Counted from the first letter of the stretch, positions 8,568 to 18,056 are shown. The stretch is 46,641 nt of DNA from Pelagimonas varians (GCF_003208435.1 NZ_QKMF01000025.1:1-46641), one strand, 5' to 3'. Notes: generated by a model not told the origin, from the letters alone. Program-made: numbers and translations.

Positions 8568-9740
8568 TTATCGTCCAGCGACACCAAGGATCGAAGGATG
8601 GGCTTCAATCTCATTGGCTTGCAGGTAGTCACACATGACGTTTGCAAGGCCGCGCCGTTTTTTGTCGTAGTCTTGCATCTTCTCGGCGATGATCTCGAGA
8701 ATACCCAAAGGCGACTTTGCATGATTATCTGCGAAATCTTCGGCCGACACCTGCGGAATACCCATGATGTTTGCAAGGCCTGACGTGCGGGAGTCATGGC
8801 TGATAAGAACAGAAGGAACACCGGCCTGAAGCGGCACCATGTTGCCGTGGATGCGCATCCCGTAGGACAGATCGCACGTGCGCGCGAAATCCATCCAGGA
8901 TTCAATCGACGAAAAGTAAATGACCTTGGACCGCAAGACCCTCCGCAACCGTTCGACAGACTCGCCGAAAGGATTGTTCTTCAGATATGAAGCCGGGATC
9001 TCGCGTGTTTCGCGCATCGTAAATGGCAACAAGGTGGGCGATTGAACAATGTAGAACGCAGGTGATGTTTCAAGCAGGCGCAGCTTTGCCTGCAAAACGC
9101 GTCCAGAAGCAGGGTTCCCGCCCGAAAACTCACAAATCGCGGCGCGGACCCCTTGCCAGGATTGAACCCGACCCAACAGCTCTTGTGCTGTTGCAGAGAT
9201 ATTCATCCCGAGATCGGGGTTGCCGTTAATGAAATTGGATGGGCATCCGGTCACAACCGTATTGGTGATGCCAAATTTTTCCAACGTGTTCTGGGTTGTT
9301 TCGTCCCGAACACTCAAAAGATTGCACCGCTCTGCCAGAACTTTGGCCAAGCGCTGGGTGTTGGGGCCCAAATTCGCAAAGCTCACGCCGCTTTGGGCTT
9401 GGACACCCAAACCAAAGCATACAGTCGAGGCATCTGTTGCTTCAAAAGCCGCGGCGCGATTAAAGTTAGCCGCCTCATCCGCATCCGAAGTGCCCAACCA
9501 GTTGGCACAAGAAACAATAACGCTGTCCACTTTGTTTTCACGCGCAGCGTTCAGATAGGCCGGATACCGCGTGACCGTGTATGACAGCAGGTCTTTGATG
9601 ATAAAGCGCAGCGCATGACGGAAAGCAAAGTTGCCAATGTTGACACCAGAGGCCGACATAATATCCGCTGAAGAAAACGTATAAGATGAAACCGCACTTG
9701 TTCGATCTAGCACAGGTAGGTCAAGGTAGTACTTTGTCAT
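8568..9740 (-). CDS. Polysaccharide pyruvyltransferase-family protein
   Basis: With the ATG at 9740 (MTKYYLDLPVLDR) the protein is 390 aa; GGAAAG lies eight bases before that codon. A longer frame to 9857 would overlap the upstream gene and has no good start. The C-terminal half carries SYGMRIHGNMVPLQAGVPSV, the R-HG...A...G-P motif of the PF04230 family, and then SHDSRT. Members add pyruvate ketals to sugars or are related glycan-modifying enzymes. Pyruvylation would make the glycan acidic. The exact reaction cannot be read from the sequence. It lies between a GT4 gene and gmd in the operon. Confidence 0.7.
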   Translation of the reverse strand: MTKYYLDLPVLDRTSAVSSYTFSSADIMSASGVNIGNFAFRHALRFIIKDLLSYTVTRYPAYLNAARENKVDSVIVSCANWLGTSDADEAANFNRAAAFEATDASTVCFGLGVQAQSGVSFANLGPNTQRLAKVLAERCNLLSVRDETTQNTLEKFGITNTVVTGCPSNFINGNPDLGMNISATAQELLGRVQSWQGVRAAICEFSGGNPASGRVLQAKLRLLETSPAFYIVQSPTLLPFTMRETREIPASYLKNNPFGESVERLRRVLRSKVIYFSSIESWMDFARTCDLSYGMRIHGNMVPLQAGVPSVLISHDSRTSGLANIMGIPQVSAEDFADNHAKSPLGILEIIAEKMQDYDKKRRGLANVMCDYLQANEIEAHPSILGVAGR

Positions 9741-9811
9741 CAATTCAGCTTTCCATAGGATATTCGTGGGATAAGTGTCAGCCGTAATCGTGGGGCCAAC
9801 TTTGTGGGACG

Positions 9812-10999
9812 CTACTTTACTGGTATGTCTTCTAGGATAGAAAAGTAACTGGAGCATGCAGCGGAAGGCGCATGTGCGGCGCGGATATCTTCGACGGCTC
9901 TGTTTCGGTGTTCGGGAGACCTATCATTTAAAGCGTCCAAAGTCGCCGTCATAAAGCTGGTTACGGTATAGTCCGTTGCAACTTTTCCATAGTCGAAAGC
10001 CCGTACAAACTCTTCGCATCCATGACCCGGGCCCACAACGGGCATACAGCCGTAGCTGCCAGCCTCGACCAGGATGTTTGGCCAGTTGTCTTCCAAGGAC
10101 GCTGTGATCATGACGTTGGTTTTACTCATGATGGATGCCAATGCGTCATGGTCTGTGATGCGCCCGTGAAAGACATGCCGAACCCCGGTCGCCGCAAGAA
10201 AGGCTTTCATCTCGGGCGCTGCAGTGCCGACGACATCAACCATAAACCGTTCACCCATCTGAGTCAGTTTGGCCAAAACCTCCAGGGCGAAGCGCATGTT
10301 TTTACGGCCTTCATACAGGCTGTCCGCAATCAGCAGAATGCGCTTGTCAAAAGCACGGGTCCCGTCAAAATCATGTGACGGCTGATAGGCATTGCGCAGG
10401 ACATGCGCACGGTCTGCGCTGATGATACCGCTTTGCACTGCTGTGTCGCGGACAAATGCGCTCGGGGCTGCCAAATGCACATTCGGTTGCGCAAAAATCG
10501 ACTTCTTCATCTGATAGTTCTCGGCAATTATATGCTGAGAACACCGTGCAGTGTCGACCTGCGGACAGGCCAGACATCCTGTTCCAAGCTGCGTGCAGGT
10601 GGCCGGATAGTGGCACCCGCCAGTGACATAGTAAAAGTCATGCATCATAAACAGCATCGGCTGCCTGCGCATCGCGAGTTCCAGAAGTTCGCTGTTATTT
10701 ATGAGAAAACTGGCCCAATGGACATTGACCAAGTCGTATTCGGCCAACATGTCCACCAGCCAACCCCGATTGTAGCCAGGGTTTTCGACCGTAAAATGCG
10801 TGTCACTGATTGTGTGGTTCGACACACTGTCCGCAATGCTGATCGAGTTTGAAACCGCCTCTCCGAGAACGGCAATATCAATGAAATCCGCAGTGTTTTC
10901 ACCCGATGCATTGATCGCATCCGCCATCCGCCGCGCCGCGATCCCCGCACCACCGCCACCAGCGCTCGACATAATGGCAATTCTCTTTGCCATGGTCAT
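9812..10999 (-). CDS. GT4-type glycosyltransferase (GT-B fold)
   Basis: This 395-aa protein begins with a Gly-rich donor-domain turn (SSAGGGGAGIAARRMADAI), then has HDFYYVTGGCHYPATC and a following CLACPQ segment. That Cys-rich 'TGGCHY..C....C..CPQ' block is typical of WcaC-like polysaccharide glycosyltransferases. The C-terminal half has ASLEDNWPNILVEAGSYG, with the E-x7-E-like nucleotide-sugar binding region of GT4 enzymes. ATG at 10999 overlaps the preceding GT2 stop by four bases (ATGA), so translation is coupled. The donor sugar is not known; GDP-fucose or GDP-mannose is plausible from context. Confidence 0.85.
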   Translation of the reverse strand: MTMAKRIAIMSSAGGGGAGIAARRMADAINASGENTADFIDIAVLGEAVSNSISIADSVSNHTISDTHFTVENPGYNRGWLVDMLAEYDLVNVHWASFLINNSELLELAMRRQPMLFMMHDFYYVTGGCHYPATCTQLGTGCLACPQVDTARCSQHIIAENYQMKKSIFAQPNVHLAAPSAFVRDTAVQSGIISADRAHVLRNAYQPSHDFDGTRAFDKRILLIADSLYEGRKNMRFALEVLAKLTQMGERFMVDVVGTAAPEMKAFLAATGVRHVFHGRITDHDALASIMSKTNVMITASLEDNWPNILVEAGSYGCMPVVGPGHGCEEFVRAFDYGKVATDYTVTSFMTATLDALNDRSPEHRNRAVEDIRAAHAPSAACSSYFSILEDIPVK

Positions 11000-11946
11000 G
11001 CGGTGGCCTCGATGTCTTGCTCAAGCAAAAGCTCCCGGTTGCGCGCAACCTCGGCCTGCAGCGCAGCCAGTTTCCGTCCGGAGAGTGTCTCCGCCAAGCT
11101 TGACGAAGGGGCCGTATCCTCTTTTTCGGACAGCTCATTAAAGAGCTGGACCAAAATATCCAATGTGGCGCGGGATTCTTTCATCCCGCCATGTGCAGCT
11201 TGTACAAGCGCCAACTCGGTGATCGATTCAGCCCGTTTTTCGCGGGTCTTACAGGCCTCGTGGTATACGCTGTAGGCGATGTCGACAGGGATGTGCAGAA
11301 ATTTGAATTTCGATGCCATCCCAAGGAAAAGATCCGCATCCATGGCATAGTGCATGTGCACCTTACATGGACCCGACGCCGCCCAAGCCTCCCGCCTGAA
11401 AAACACACTGGGCTGGATCAAGTGATGGGCTGCGTAATCAAGAAGATATTCAAACGTCAGTTTTTCATCCGAGAATTGAAAGTGCCGGATCGGTTTGAAG
11501 TCAATCTCGGTCATAAATGCGTCACCCACCACGACGTGTATGTCCGGGTTATCCCGATAGGCACGCCGCACCTGCACCAACACATTTGGCAAAATAATAT
11601 CATCACCATTGAGCCAATACAGGATGGGCTGCGTCGCGTGTTCATACCCCTTGTTGATGGCATCGGACTGACCTTTGTCCTTCTCCATCACCACTGTGCT
11701 GAAAATCTCGCGGTAGTGCTCGACGATGTCAGCCGTGTCATCCGTGCTTCCACCATCCATGAGGATCAATTCGACACCGCTCAGATCGTTGCACATCAAG
11801 CTTCGGAGGGTCTTTTCCAAAAAGGCCCCAGAATTATAGATCGGAATAACAATAGAAACGCCCGGAAGATCGGCTTCTGCTTTGTCCAAAACGAAGTCGG
11901 TTTCCCATGGAAGGATAGCACTTGGGCTCTTAGGACTAAGCAGCAT
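10996..11946 (-). CDS. GT2 glycosyltransferase
   Basis: With the ATG at 11946 (AGGGGAG seven bases upstream) the protein has 316 aa. The GT-A nucleotide-binding start is VSIVIPIYNSGAFLEKTL, followed by LMDGGSTDDTADIV, KGQSDAINKGYEHA and the WLNGDD metal site, all normal for family 2. A C-terminal segment rich in Leu, Glu, Arg and Gln (about the last 50 residues) looks helical or coiled-coil, a feature shared with several neighbours. The gene overlaps its upstream neighbour by 11 bases and its downstream neighbour by four. Confidence 0.88.
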   Translation of the reverse strand: MLLSPKSPSAILPWETDFVLDKAEADLPGVSIVIPIYNSGAFLEKTLRSLMCNDLSGVELILMDGGSTDDTADIVEHYREIFSTVVMEKDKGQSDAINKGYEHATQPILYWLNGDDIILPNVLVQVRRAYRDNPDIHVVVGDAFMTEIDFKPIRHFQFSDEKLTFEYLLDYAAHHLIQPSVFFRREAWAASGPCKVHMHYAMDADLFLGMASKFKFLHIPVDIAYSVYHEACKTREKRAESITELALVQAAHGGMKESRATLDILVQLFNELSEKEDTAPSSSLAETLSGRKLAALQAEVARNRELLLEQDIEATA

Positions 11947-13498
11947 TCTTGAGCTCCCCTGTAACAAATTCTTTGACTAAAGTGACTAATGCCCGCTCGC
12001 TCTCGTTTTCACAAGACAGGGCCAGAAAATCCATCAATTTATGGTTGAACACCTCATAGGTCGACAGTTCAATCGCGAACAGCTTTGCGATTTCGAACCG
12101 GCGCATCGGCCAATCCTCGGTTGTATTTTTGCGAATAATGCGCACGGCCTCGGCATGCATATTTCCAGCTGGATAAGTTGAGGTCAGATTGGAGCTGCCC
12201 TCTGACCGGAGTTGAATAAACATAACCAAAATCAGTAGCACGTGGCCGAACGCCCGGAGCATTTCACTGGGCGGTAACTCTTCGAGAACATTTGATATGT
12301 CCAGATCGGGACGCTCGTGCACAAAGGACAAGAGCCCCAGAACCTTATCCCGACCAAGCACGTGAATTATTGTGGGCGCGCGCGTCTCAAGCTGCCGGAA
12401 AACCGCTTCGCAGATCTCGGGCAAGGGCCGATCGTGGGGCCGCGCCGCCAGATCCGCGGGCAGGCAGTGGGCCATGTTTTCACTACAGGTCGCCACGATA
12501 TTGCTGTGCATTTCAGACGCGGCCAGAATGTGATCTTTGCCGATACCAAACCCCATGGCTTGCATAGCAGTGAGGTAATGCGCGAATTCTTCAACATCAG
12601 AATATGTTTGCTGATGTTTTTCATGCAGTAAAAAACCACTGTCCAAAAATGTTCCTTTGAACGAGGTCTTGAGAAGGGCTCCCATGAAAAAGTCCCAGCC
12701 AACAATGCCAAAGCACATCCGCTCGCTCGCCTTGTAGAGCCGGGCCGCCGCGAGCACATCATGCAGTGCATCATATCCCAGATAAAACGCGTCCAGACCT
12801 TGGCGGTATGGCGCGGAAGACGCCGGAACAAAATAGTCCAGCTTCTGAACATCCTGACGGGTCAGCCCAACAGCAGGGGCCACATTTTGCCAGGTTTCCA
12901 GAAAAACAGTATCGTTTACAGCTGGGTAAAGGTCGGAATTGACCAACAAAAGACCCCGGTCAAAACGTACTGCACACAATTCAATCACAGACAAAATTCG
13001 CGGCATCGGTTTGCCGTGCAAAGCCAGGCCCGTTTGTTCATCATCAATTTCAATTATTTGATGATCAAGGATGCCCAAGGCTTTGAGCGCGCCCACCTCG
13101 GAGTGGTGGTTTACAGTATAGATTTCAAAACCCAATGCACTCCACTTGTCAAAACAAAGCTTTTGCATTTCGGTCCGCTTGAACGGGTTAACCGACGTCA
13201 CCACAATGGGCAATTTTACCTGAGGCTGCGGCGGTTTCAAAACCGCGCCGGCCTTGTACTCCAATCCTGCGGGTGATGATCCATAAGCTAATAAAATCAG
13301 CTCTTTGTATCGCCCCAGCAGTCCTTCCAGCTTTTCCGAACCGACGGCCTGTTGCGTCATCGGAGCGAGACTGCTTTCAATCTCTTCCAGCGTGTCAACC
13401 GCGCCTGAGGATACCCGCAAATATAAGCCTAGAAGTTGCCCTTGGATATCAGCATACAAAACGTTTTCCAATGCCATCACCATTTGTGTATCTGTCAC
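11936..13498 (-). CDS. Unknown 520-aa protein heading the manC operon
   Basis: The protein starts at a GTG (13498) or at the ATG five codons later. No named family is recognised. The N-terminal 90 residues are helical. A central part resembles a GT-A-like alpha/beta fold: LPIVVTSVNPFKRTEMQKLC, IDDEQTG, GKPMPRILSVIE, then RGLLLVNSDLYP, where NSD could stand in place of a DxD metal site. The last 150 residues are helical. It may be a divergent glycosyltransferase or an assembly protein, but this is inference. Being first in a nine-gene operon that ends with manC, it likely belongs to the glycan pathway. It overlaps the next gene by 11 bases. Confidence 0.75.
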   Translation of the reverse strand: MTDTQMVMALENVLYADIQGQLLGLYLRVSSGAVDTLEEIESSLAPMTQQAVGSEKLEGLLGRYKELILLAYGSSPAGLEYKAGAVLKPPQPQVKLPIVVTSVNPFKRTEMQKLCFDKWSALGFEIYTVNHHSEVGALKALGILDHQIIEIDDEQTGLALHGKPMPRILSVIELCAVRFDRGLLLVNSDLYPAVNDTVFLETWQNVAPAVGLTRQDVQKLDYFVPASSAPYRQGLDAFYLGYDALHDVLAAARLYKASERMCFGIVGWDFFMGALLKTSFKGTFLDSGFLLHEKHQQTYSDVEEFAHYLTAMQAMGFGIGKDHILAASEMHSNIVATCSENMAHCLPADLAARPHDRPLPEICEAVFRQLETRAPTIIHVLGRDKVLGLLSFVHERPDLDISNVLEELPPSEMLRAFGHVLLILVMFIQLRSEGSSNLTSTYPAGNMHAEAVRIIRKNTTEDWPMRRFEIAKLFAIELSTYEVFNHKLMDFLALSCENESERALVTLVKEFVTGELKNAA

Positions 13499-13957
13499 TT
13501 AGTTTAATCTGTCGCAGGTAACTTTTGAGAGCGACTGAGCGCCAAAATCCCTCAAGAACCCGATGTTCTTCGCCTATTTTCTTACGAAAAATGATGCCCT
13601 TGGTAGGGGTAACACAAGCATTTCCGGACCTAGTATACCGAAACCAATAGTAGCGCAAGATTGGCAAAAGTACTTGGATGACCACGCCCTTGGGGGTACA
13701 GGTGAATGACAATCAAACAAGGGTCTCTACCTCTAAAAGCGGTGAAACACTCAAAAAAATGGCGCTTGGGTAACTTCAAGACAGTCCGGCCACCACACAC
13801 TCGCGATTGGCCGCCTAGATGGGATAACGATCGGGCGCGATTTCCTCTAAGGGCCTTTGCCCCGTTCTAGGGCGGCTTGTAGGAATTTCGCCAGCTGCGT
13901 AAAAGCACTAGGGCTTGGCGGGAAACGCTGAAGTTGAGAACAAATTAGGAATTATTC
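13499..13957. other. Divergent intergenic region, 459 bp
   Basis: This gap separates the leftward operon (starting at 13498) from the rightward coiled-coil gene (13958), so it must carry promoters for both. No credible gene is seen on either strand. The base before 13958 reads TTAGGAATTATTC, giving a weak ribosome binding site. I found no clear sigma-70 boxes, long inverted repeat or tandem repeat. Its length is enough for regulator sites, but none can be named. Confidence 0.5.
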
Positions 13958-15367
13958 ATGTTTGAACACTCACCGGACGCACAACATGGAACTCTTGTTG
14001 CGATCGGAGCGTCTCTGAAGGACCTTCAATTCATAGCCCAAACCAAGCAATTTCAAAACACGCTGGTTGTCCAGGCCGAACAGCGCCTCTTTATTGAGCT
14101 AGAAGACCACTTTAGAGGCAACCCGGATGTACAGCTTGTCCGGGCAGCGGTGTCAAAACAAAATGGCACTGAACAGCTGCACCTATATAATTTTCCCGGG
14201 TTACACAGCATCCATCCCCCTTCCCCACAACTGCACGCACTGATGCCGGGGCTGCGGGTTCGAAGCACCCAAACTGTGCAGGTGCTGACCCCTGCCGAGG
14301 TTTTGGAACGTTGCAAGGATCTTGCACCGGTGCGCAGCGTTTGGGTGCAGGCTTACGGTTCCGAGTTACCGATACTGGACGCGCTGGAAGCGTCCCCCGC
14401 TTTTGACACGATGGAGCAGCTTTATCTACGCAGCAGCGTAGAGCCCATGTTCGATCTCGGGTCCGACGCTGCGACTTTGACAGCCCGGGCAGAAAATCTG
14501 GATTTCGTTCTGGAGCGCTCCGACACCGGTGATGCCGATTGGATTCTTCAAGATTTCAGAAAGGATCGCAGAGCGCGCGAGCTCAGATCGCTTAGATCTG
14601 TTCTGACCGACGTTCAGGAGACAATTTCCCAAACACGGGAAATGATTGCGACGCGCGACGATCAGATCGAAGCATTGCAAACCCAACTGGTCGATAGCCA
14701 AACCACTTTGGCCGGCTCAGCACAGATGGCTGAGGAACGCAGCGCGCAAATCCAGACATTGCAAACCCAACTTGCCGATAGCCAAACCACTTTGGCCAGC
14801 TCAGCACAGATGGCTGAGGAACGCGGCGAGCAAATCCAGACATTACAAACCCAACTTGCCGAAACCCAAGCCGCGCTGACCAGCACCGCACAGATGGCTG
14901 AGGACCACGGCGAGCAGGTCCAAACGTTACAAACCCAACTTGCCGAAAACCAAACCGCTCTGGCCAGTACGGAACAGATGGCTAAGGAACGCGGTGCGCA
15001 AATCCAGACATTGCAAGCCGAACTTACCGAGACCCAAACCACTGCCCAAGCGGCCGCACAAAAAGCCCAGTCCAATCTGGAGCTAGCCCTGCGCAGTCAA
15101 GTGATGGTGCAGTCGGATCTGCGCGCCTTGCAGGTCAAATTCCATGACGCTGAAAAGATACGGCAAACACAGCAAGAGCTGTTGGGAAAGCTGGCCCCGC
15201 GCCTGCGTCAGGCCATGGAGCAATTGCGAGAGCTGACGCCATCGCAGGACGGCACACAGAATGTTTCCATTGCACTGGAAAGCCTGCTTTCAGAGGATGC
15301 CGAAAAAATCGAAGCAGGCAGCGCGCCTCGGAACACCCCGAAGCAGCCTGCAGGGGAAGGTGCATGA
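13958..15367 (+). CDS. FkbM-like N-terminal domain fused to a 28-residue-repeat coiled coil
   Basis: The protein has 469 aa. Residues 1-200 resemble the FkbM methyltransferase fold: VRAAVSKQNGTEQLHLYNFP, then a Ser-containing turn, GLRVRSTQTVQVLTPAEVL and a later QAYGSELPILDAL that matches the usual 'D.eG.E..iL..l' position. The SAM-binding Gly-rich loop is missing (LVAIGASLKDLQ), so catalysis is doubtful. Residues 236-375 are five tandem 28-residue repeats (QIQTLQTQLA... type), exactly four heptads each, so a long coiled coil is expected. A further helical stretch follows. The stop overlaps the next ATG (ATGA). A scaffold or length-measuring role in glycan synthesis is conceivable but unproven. 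Confidence 0.75.
   Translation: MFEHSPDAQHGTLVAIGASLKDLQFIAQTKQFQNTLVVQAEQRLFIELEDHFRGNPDVQLVRAAVSKQNGTEQLHLYNFPGLHSIHPPSPQLHALMPGLRVRSTQTVQVLTPAEVLERCKDLAPVRSVWVQAYGSELPILDALEASPAFDTMEQLYLRSSVEPMFDLGSDAATLTARAENLDFVLERSDTGDADWILQDFRKDRRARELRSLRSVLTDVQETISQTREMIATRDDQIEALQTQLVDSQTTLAGSAQMAEERSAQIQTLQTQLADSQTTLASSAQMAEERGEQIQTLQTQLAETQAALTSTAQMAEDHGEQVQTLQTQLAENQTALASTEQMAKERGAQIQTLQAELTETQTTAQAAAQKAQSNLELALRSQVMVQSDLRALQVKFHDAEKIRQTQQELLGKLAPRLRQAMEQLRELTPSQDGTQNVSIALESLLSEDAEKIEAGSAPRNTPKQPAGEGA
14663..15082 (+). repeat. Five 84-bp tandem repeats encoding coiled-coil units
   Basis: Five consecutive 84-base units start at CAG codons 14663, 14747, 14831, 14915 and 14999. Units two and three are nearly identical over long stretches; the fifth is the most diverged. 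Each unit encodes 28 residues, four exact heptads. The repeat lies within the coiled-coil gene and could expand or contract by slippage or recombination without breaking the reading frame. Confidence 0.85.
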
Positions 15368-16299
15368 CAGGCTCCTCATCGGTCCAAGACCTGCTCCGCA
15401 CACTCGAAAATACTGAAGATCTAATCAAGGACTATGCCGGAGAAGCCACCGATCTTCTTTCGCTGCCAAGTCTGCTCCAGCAATGTGAGGCCCTCGCAGC
15501 GCAAAAGCCGGAGCCAATACGTTCGATCCATCATTTTGCCTGCTCTGGCGGCACTTTGATCAGCAAACTATTGGCCACAATGCCCAATGTGACACTGCTG
15601 AGCGAAATTGATCCCCTCAGCCCAGACCAAATGGTTCTCGGTGCATTGACCGCGCCACGCTTCCAACCCACGGATGTTCTGTATGCCGCGCGGTTTGCCA
15701 CCCGGCCGATTGATCCGGACGCTATCGCAGTTGTTTTCAAAGCGTCGGTGAAGGCCTTGCACTCGGAAGTTTGCGCACGTGGCGGCTCTCTTGTCCTGCG
15801 CGACCACGCACATTCGCAATTTTGCTCGCACACCCAATCAGACCAACGCCCGACGTTACGCAAGCTTTTGCAAGACATCGGCGACGTCAAATCCGTCACT
15901 ACGGTGCGCCATCCGTTGGATTCCTTCCTATCCCTGAGCGGGAATGGCTGGCATCATTTTCAGCCCTTTACGCTGGAAGAGTATGCAAAGCGCTATGAAA
16001 CGTTTCTGAGCCACTATAGCGACGTGCCAACCTTCCGATACGAAGATTTCATCGCCGCGCCCGAGCAGGTTCTACAGCAAATTTGCGAAACACTGGATCT
16101 TCCCTTTGAGGGGGGGACAGAGATCTTTCTACCGCTCTTGAACATGTCCGGAGACAGTGGCCGGTCTTCGGATAAGATAGAGGTTCGGCCCCGCCGAGAC
16201 GTGCCCGAAAATATCAGACGTCAGGCAGAAAACTGCCCCGCATATGAACGGCTCTGCGCCGCTCTGGGGTATTCCCCGAGCGTTGATAAGACCCCCTAG
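15364..16299 (+). CDS. Sulfotransferase-family P-loop protein
   Basis: This 311-aa protein begins translationally coupled to the coiled-coil gene. It has a sulfotransferase-like phosphate loop, HHFACSGGTLISKLLATMP, at about residues 56-74, and the partner motif TTVRHPLDSFLSLSG around 179-193, followed by FRYEDFIAAPEQVLQQICE, all in the usual order. The first 50 residues are helical and extra. The P-loop lacks the usual Lys or Arg before S-G (CSGGT), as in some distant members, so activity is not certain. The acceptor is unknown. Confidence 0.7.
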   Translation: MTGSSSVQDLLRTLENTEDLIKDYAGEATDLLSLPSLLQQCEALAAQKPEPIRSIHHFACSGGTLISKLLATMPNVTLLSEIDPLSPDQMVLGALTAPRFQPTDVLYAARFATRPIDPDAIAVVFKASVKALHSEVCARGGSLVLRDHAHSQFCSHTQSDQRPTLRKLLQDIGDVKSVTTVRHPLDSFLSLSGNGWHHFQPFTLEEYAKRYETFLSHYSDVPTFRYEDFIAAPEQVLQQICETLDLPFEGGTEIFLPLLNMSGDSGRSSDKIEVRPRRDVPENIRRQAENCPAYERLCAALGYSPSVDKTP

Positions 16300-16337
16300 C
16301 TCCGTTCCCCAGTGATCGCCCCGATTCCGGAGCCGCG

Positions 16338-17237
16338 TCAGAAATCTTTGCCACTTTGTTCAACGGGGCGGCCAGGATAGGCCAATCTTTGAGCGACATC
16401 GGAAAACGAACTCCAATTGCTGGCCAAAAGCCGCTTGGCTTCGGTCAAAAGCAGCAAGTCCGCCAGTGCATATTGCAATTGACGGGCCGATCGATCGTAT
16501 AACTGGCGCGGCAGATAGGCCACCCGGTCGCCATAACGCGCCTGAAACCGGTCATAGGTGCCGGGCAAATCGGCGGCCAGAAACACGGTTTCGATCTCTC
16601 CGGTCGCGATCAGCGCATCAAGCCGGGCCTCAAACACCTCAGGCTGGCTTTTGGCGCGCCAGTGCAGCATCTCTGTATGGCGGTCTTCGGGCCAGTTTTC
16701 GGGGGATTCATAACTAAGGTGATCAAACGCCGGACCCGTGGCCATGCGGATATGCAAGGCAACATCATTGGGATGACGTACCGTATTGACCAGATCTTGT
16801 ACCGGCGCTGCGGCAATCAAACCGCGTAAAAACCGTTGTTCCACATCAAAATTCGCATGAGGACTGACCAGCGTGTAAGCGCTGCGCACATAGACATCTC
16901 CGGCCGGATCCGGTGATTGCGCCAAGACTGGTTCTTCGAAAACCGCTCCCGGCTCGATCTCCATATAATTATAAACCCGGTCAGAAAAGCGGCGACACAG
17001 ATCTGCCGTGTCATCGGTGATGACCGGACCCGGATAGTCCAAAAGGTCACTGATATCGCATTGGCAATGATGATCGGGGCGCCAGATCACCACCAGTTCC
17101 CGGCCTGTGGCCTCGGCGATGGCTGCGCCCGAGGCCATGGCCCGCAACCGGTTGCACAGCCCATGCTGCGCTTCAAGAAACAACCGCGGACGGGGTGCCG
17201 CTTCTAGCTGCGGGATGGCGGCAAAGGCAGGGCTCAT
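16338..17237 (-). CDS. Fucosyltransferase-like protein (NodZ / O-FucT-like fold)
   Basis: This 299-aa protein carries FLEAQHGLCNRLRAMASG (about residues 20-37), the 'G..NRL....' start common to NodZ- and GT23-like fucosyltransferases, then VVIWRPDHHCQCDISDLL and later VALHIRMATGP, which matches the H-x-R region that binds GDP-fucose. A C-terminal SNWSSFSDVAQRLA segment fits the same fold. Because the plasmid makes GDP-L-fucose, this is the most natural user of it. The family assignment is by pattern only. The ATG overlaps the stop of the 219-aa gene (ATGA), so the two are coupled. It converges on the sulfotransferase gene, with about 38 bases between the stops. Confidence 0.6.
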   Translation of the reverse strand: MSPAFAAIPQLEAAPRPRLFLEAQHGLCNRLRAMASGAAIAEATGRELVVIWRPDHHCQCDISDLLDYPGPVITDDTADLCRRFSDRVYNYMEIEPGAVFEEPVLAQSPDPAGDVYVRSAYTLVSPHANFDVEQRFLRGLIAAAPVQDLVNTVRHPNDVALHIRMATGPAFDHLSYESPENWPEDRHTEMLHWRAKSQPEVFEARLDALIATGEIETVFLAADLPGTYDRFQARYGDRVAYLPRQLYDRSARQLQYALADLLLLTEAKRLLASNWSSFSDVAQRLAYPGRPVEQSGKDF

Positions 17238-17893
17238 TGCGCATCCCCGGTGTCATCAAACCCCTGATCGCGCATTCTATCCAAAAGTGCCGCTGCCAAA
17301 ACGGCCTCGCGGGCTTGGGCCATCTGCGCGGCTTGCACTCTGGTGCGATATTCCGCTTGCCTCCCTGCCCGCGCCAACCCCGTTTCCAGATGTGCCTTTG
17401 CTGCAGTCTCGGCCAATTCTGTCAGGTTCGCATGTGCCAACTCAATCATGCTTAAGGATAACCCCTGCGCAGTTTCAATCCCTGATCCGGCCCTATCCGA
17501 TGATGTTTCGAACCTCTCATCCCAAGCGCGGGCCAGACTGTGCCATTCAGGGGCACTGTTCAAAAGCGCGTCGGCAAACAAAAACGACAGCGCTCCAAGG
17601 GTTTTATCCTCCGGCTGTTGCGCCAAGACGGGTAACAAGACCACTGGCTGATCTGGCTCTAGTGCGGCAAGATCCCAAGTGGTCTGACATCCCCAATCGG
17701 CTAAAGCCTGCGCCGGAGCAGCCCCGGCTCGCAGCCTTGCCGCAAGCCCATCTCGCGAACGCCACATCGTCACGCGCATCTTTGACAGGACCGTCTGCCC
17801 CGCCGCCCCGAACAGATCAGGCAGATTATCAACAGGTCGATCCACGCGCAAAACAGACAGGCTATTGCTCTTGGGTGCAGGGTCAACAGTCAC
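17234..17893 (-). CDS. Unknown 219-aa protein, short paralogue of the protein at 18637-19653
   Basis: The start is a GTG at 17893 with AAAGGAG ten bases upstream. No named family is recognised. It aligns by eye with the 338-aa protein at 18637-19653 in four blocks: AARLRAGAAPAQALADW (51-67), a following hydrophobic strand, LSLSMIELA (146-154) and REAVLAAALLDRM (195-207). It lacks the long coiled coil and the SRSWKVTGPMR tail of the paralogue. It is coupled to the fucosyltransferase-like gene. The pair of paralogues looks specific to glycan loci; a role in recognising or holding the glycan or its enzymes is only a guess. Confidence 0.7.
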   Translation of the reverse strand: MTVDPAPKSNSLSVLRVDRPVDNLPDLFGAAGQTVLSKMRVTMWRSRDGLAARLRAGAAPAQALADWGCQTTWDLAALEPDQPVVLLPVLAQQPEDKTLGALSFLFADALLNSAPEWHSLARAWDERFETSSDRAGSGIETAQGLSLSMIELAHANLTELAETAAKAHLETGLARAGRQAEYRTRVQAAQMAQAREAVLAAALLDRMRDQGFDDTGDAQ

Positions 17894-18056
17894 TCGGCCC
17901 AGTCTCCTTTGATTTGGCCCTAAAGATCACACTGCACAAGGACCGTCTAGCCATCCCCCCCGCCCTCTCGACAATTAGACCCGGTTTACGGCATAGAAAT
18001 ATCAAAGCGCCCATCGCGCACATTTTATACGACCAGCCAACAGGAACTTGCCCCAC

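Noticed and set aside
13449-13712. 87-aa minus-strand frame upstream of the 520-aa gene
   Set aside because: It overlaps the start of the 520-aa gene in another frame, has no ribosome binding site and no recognisable composition.
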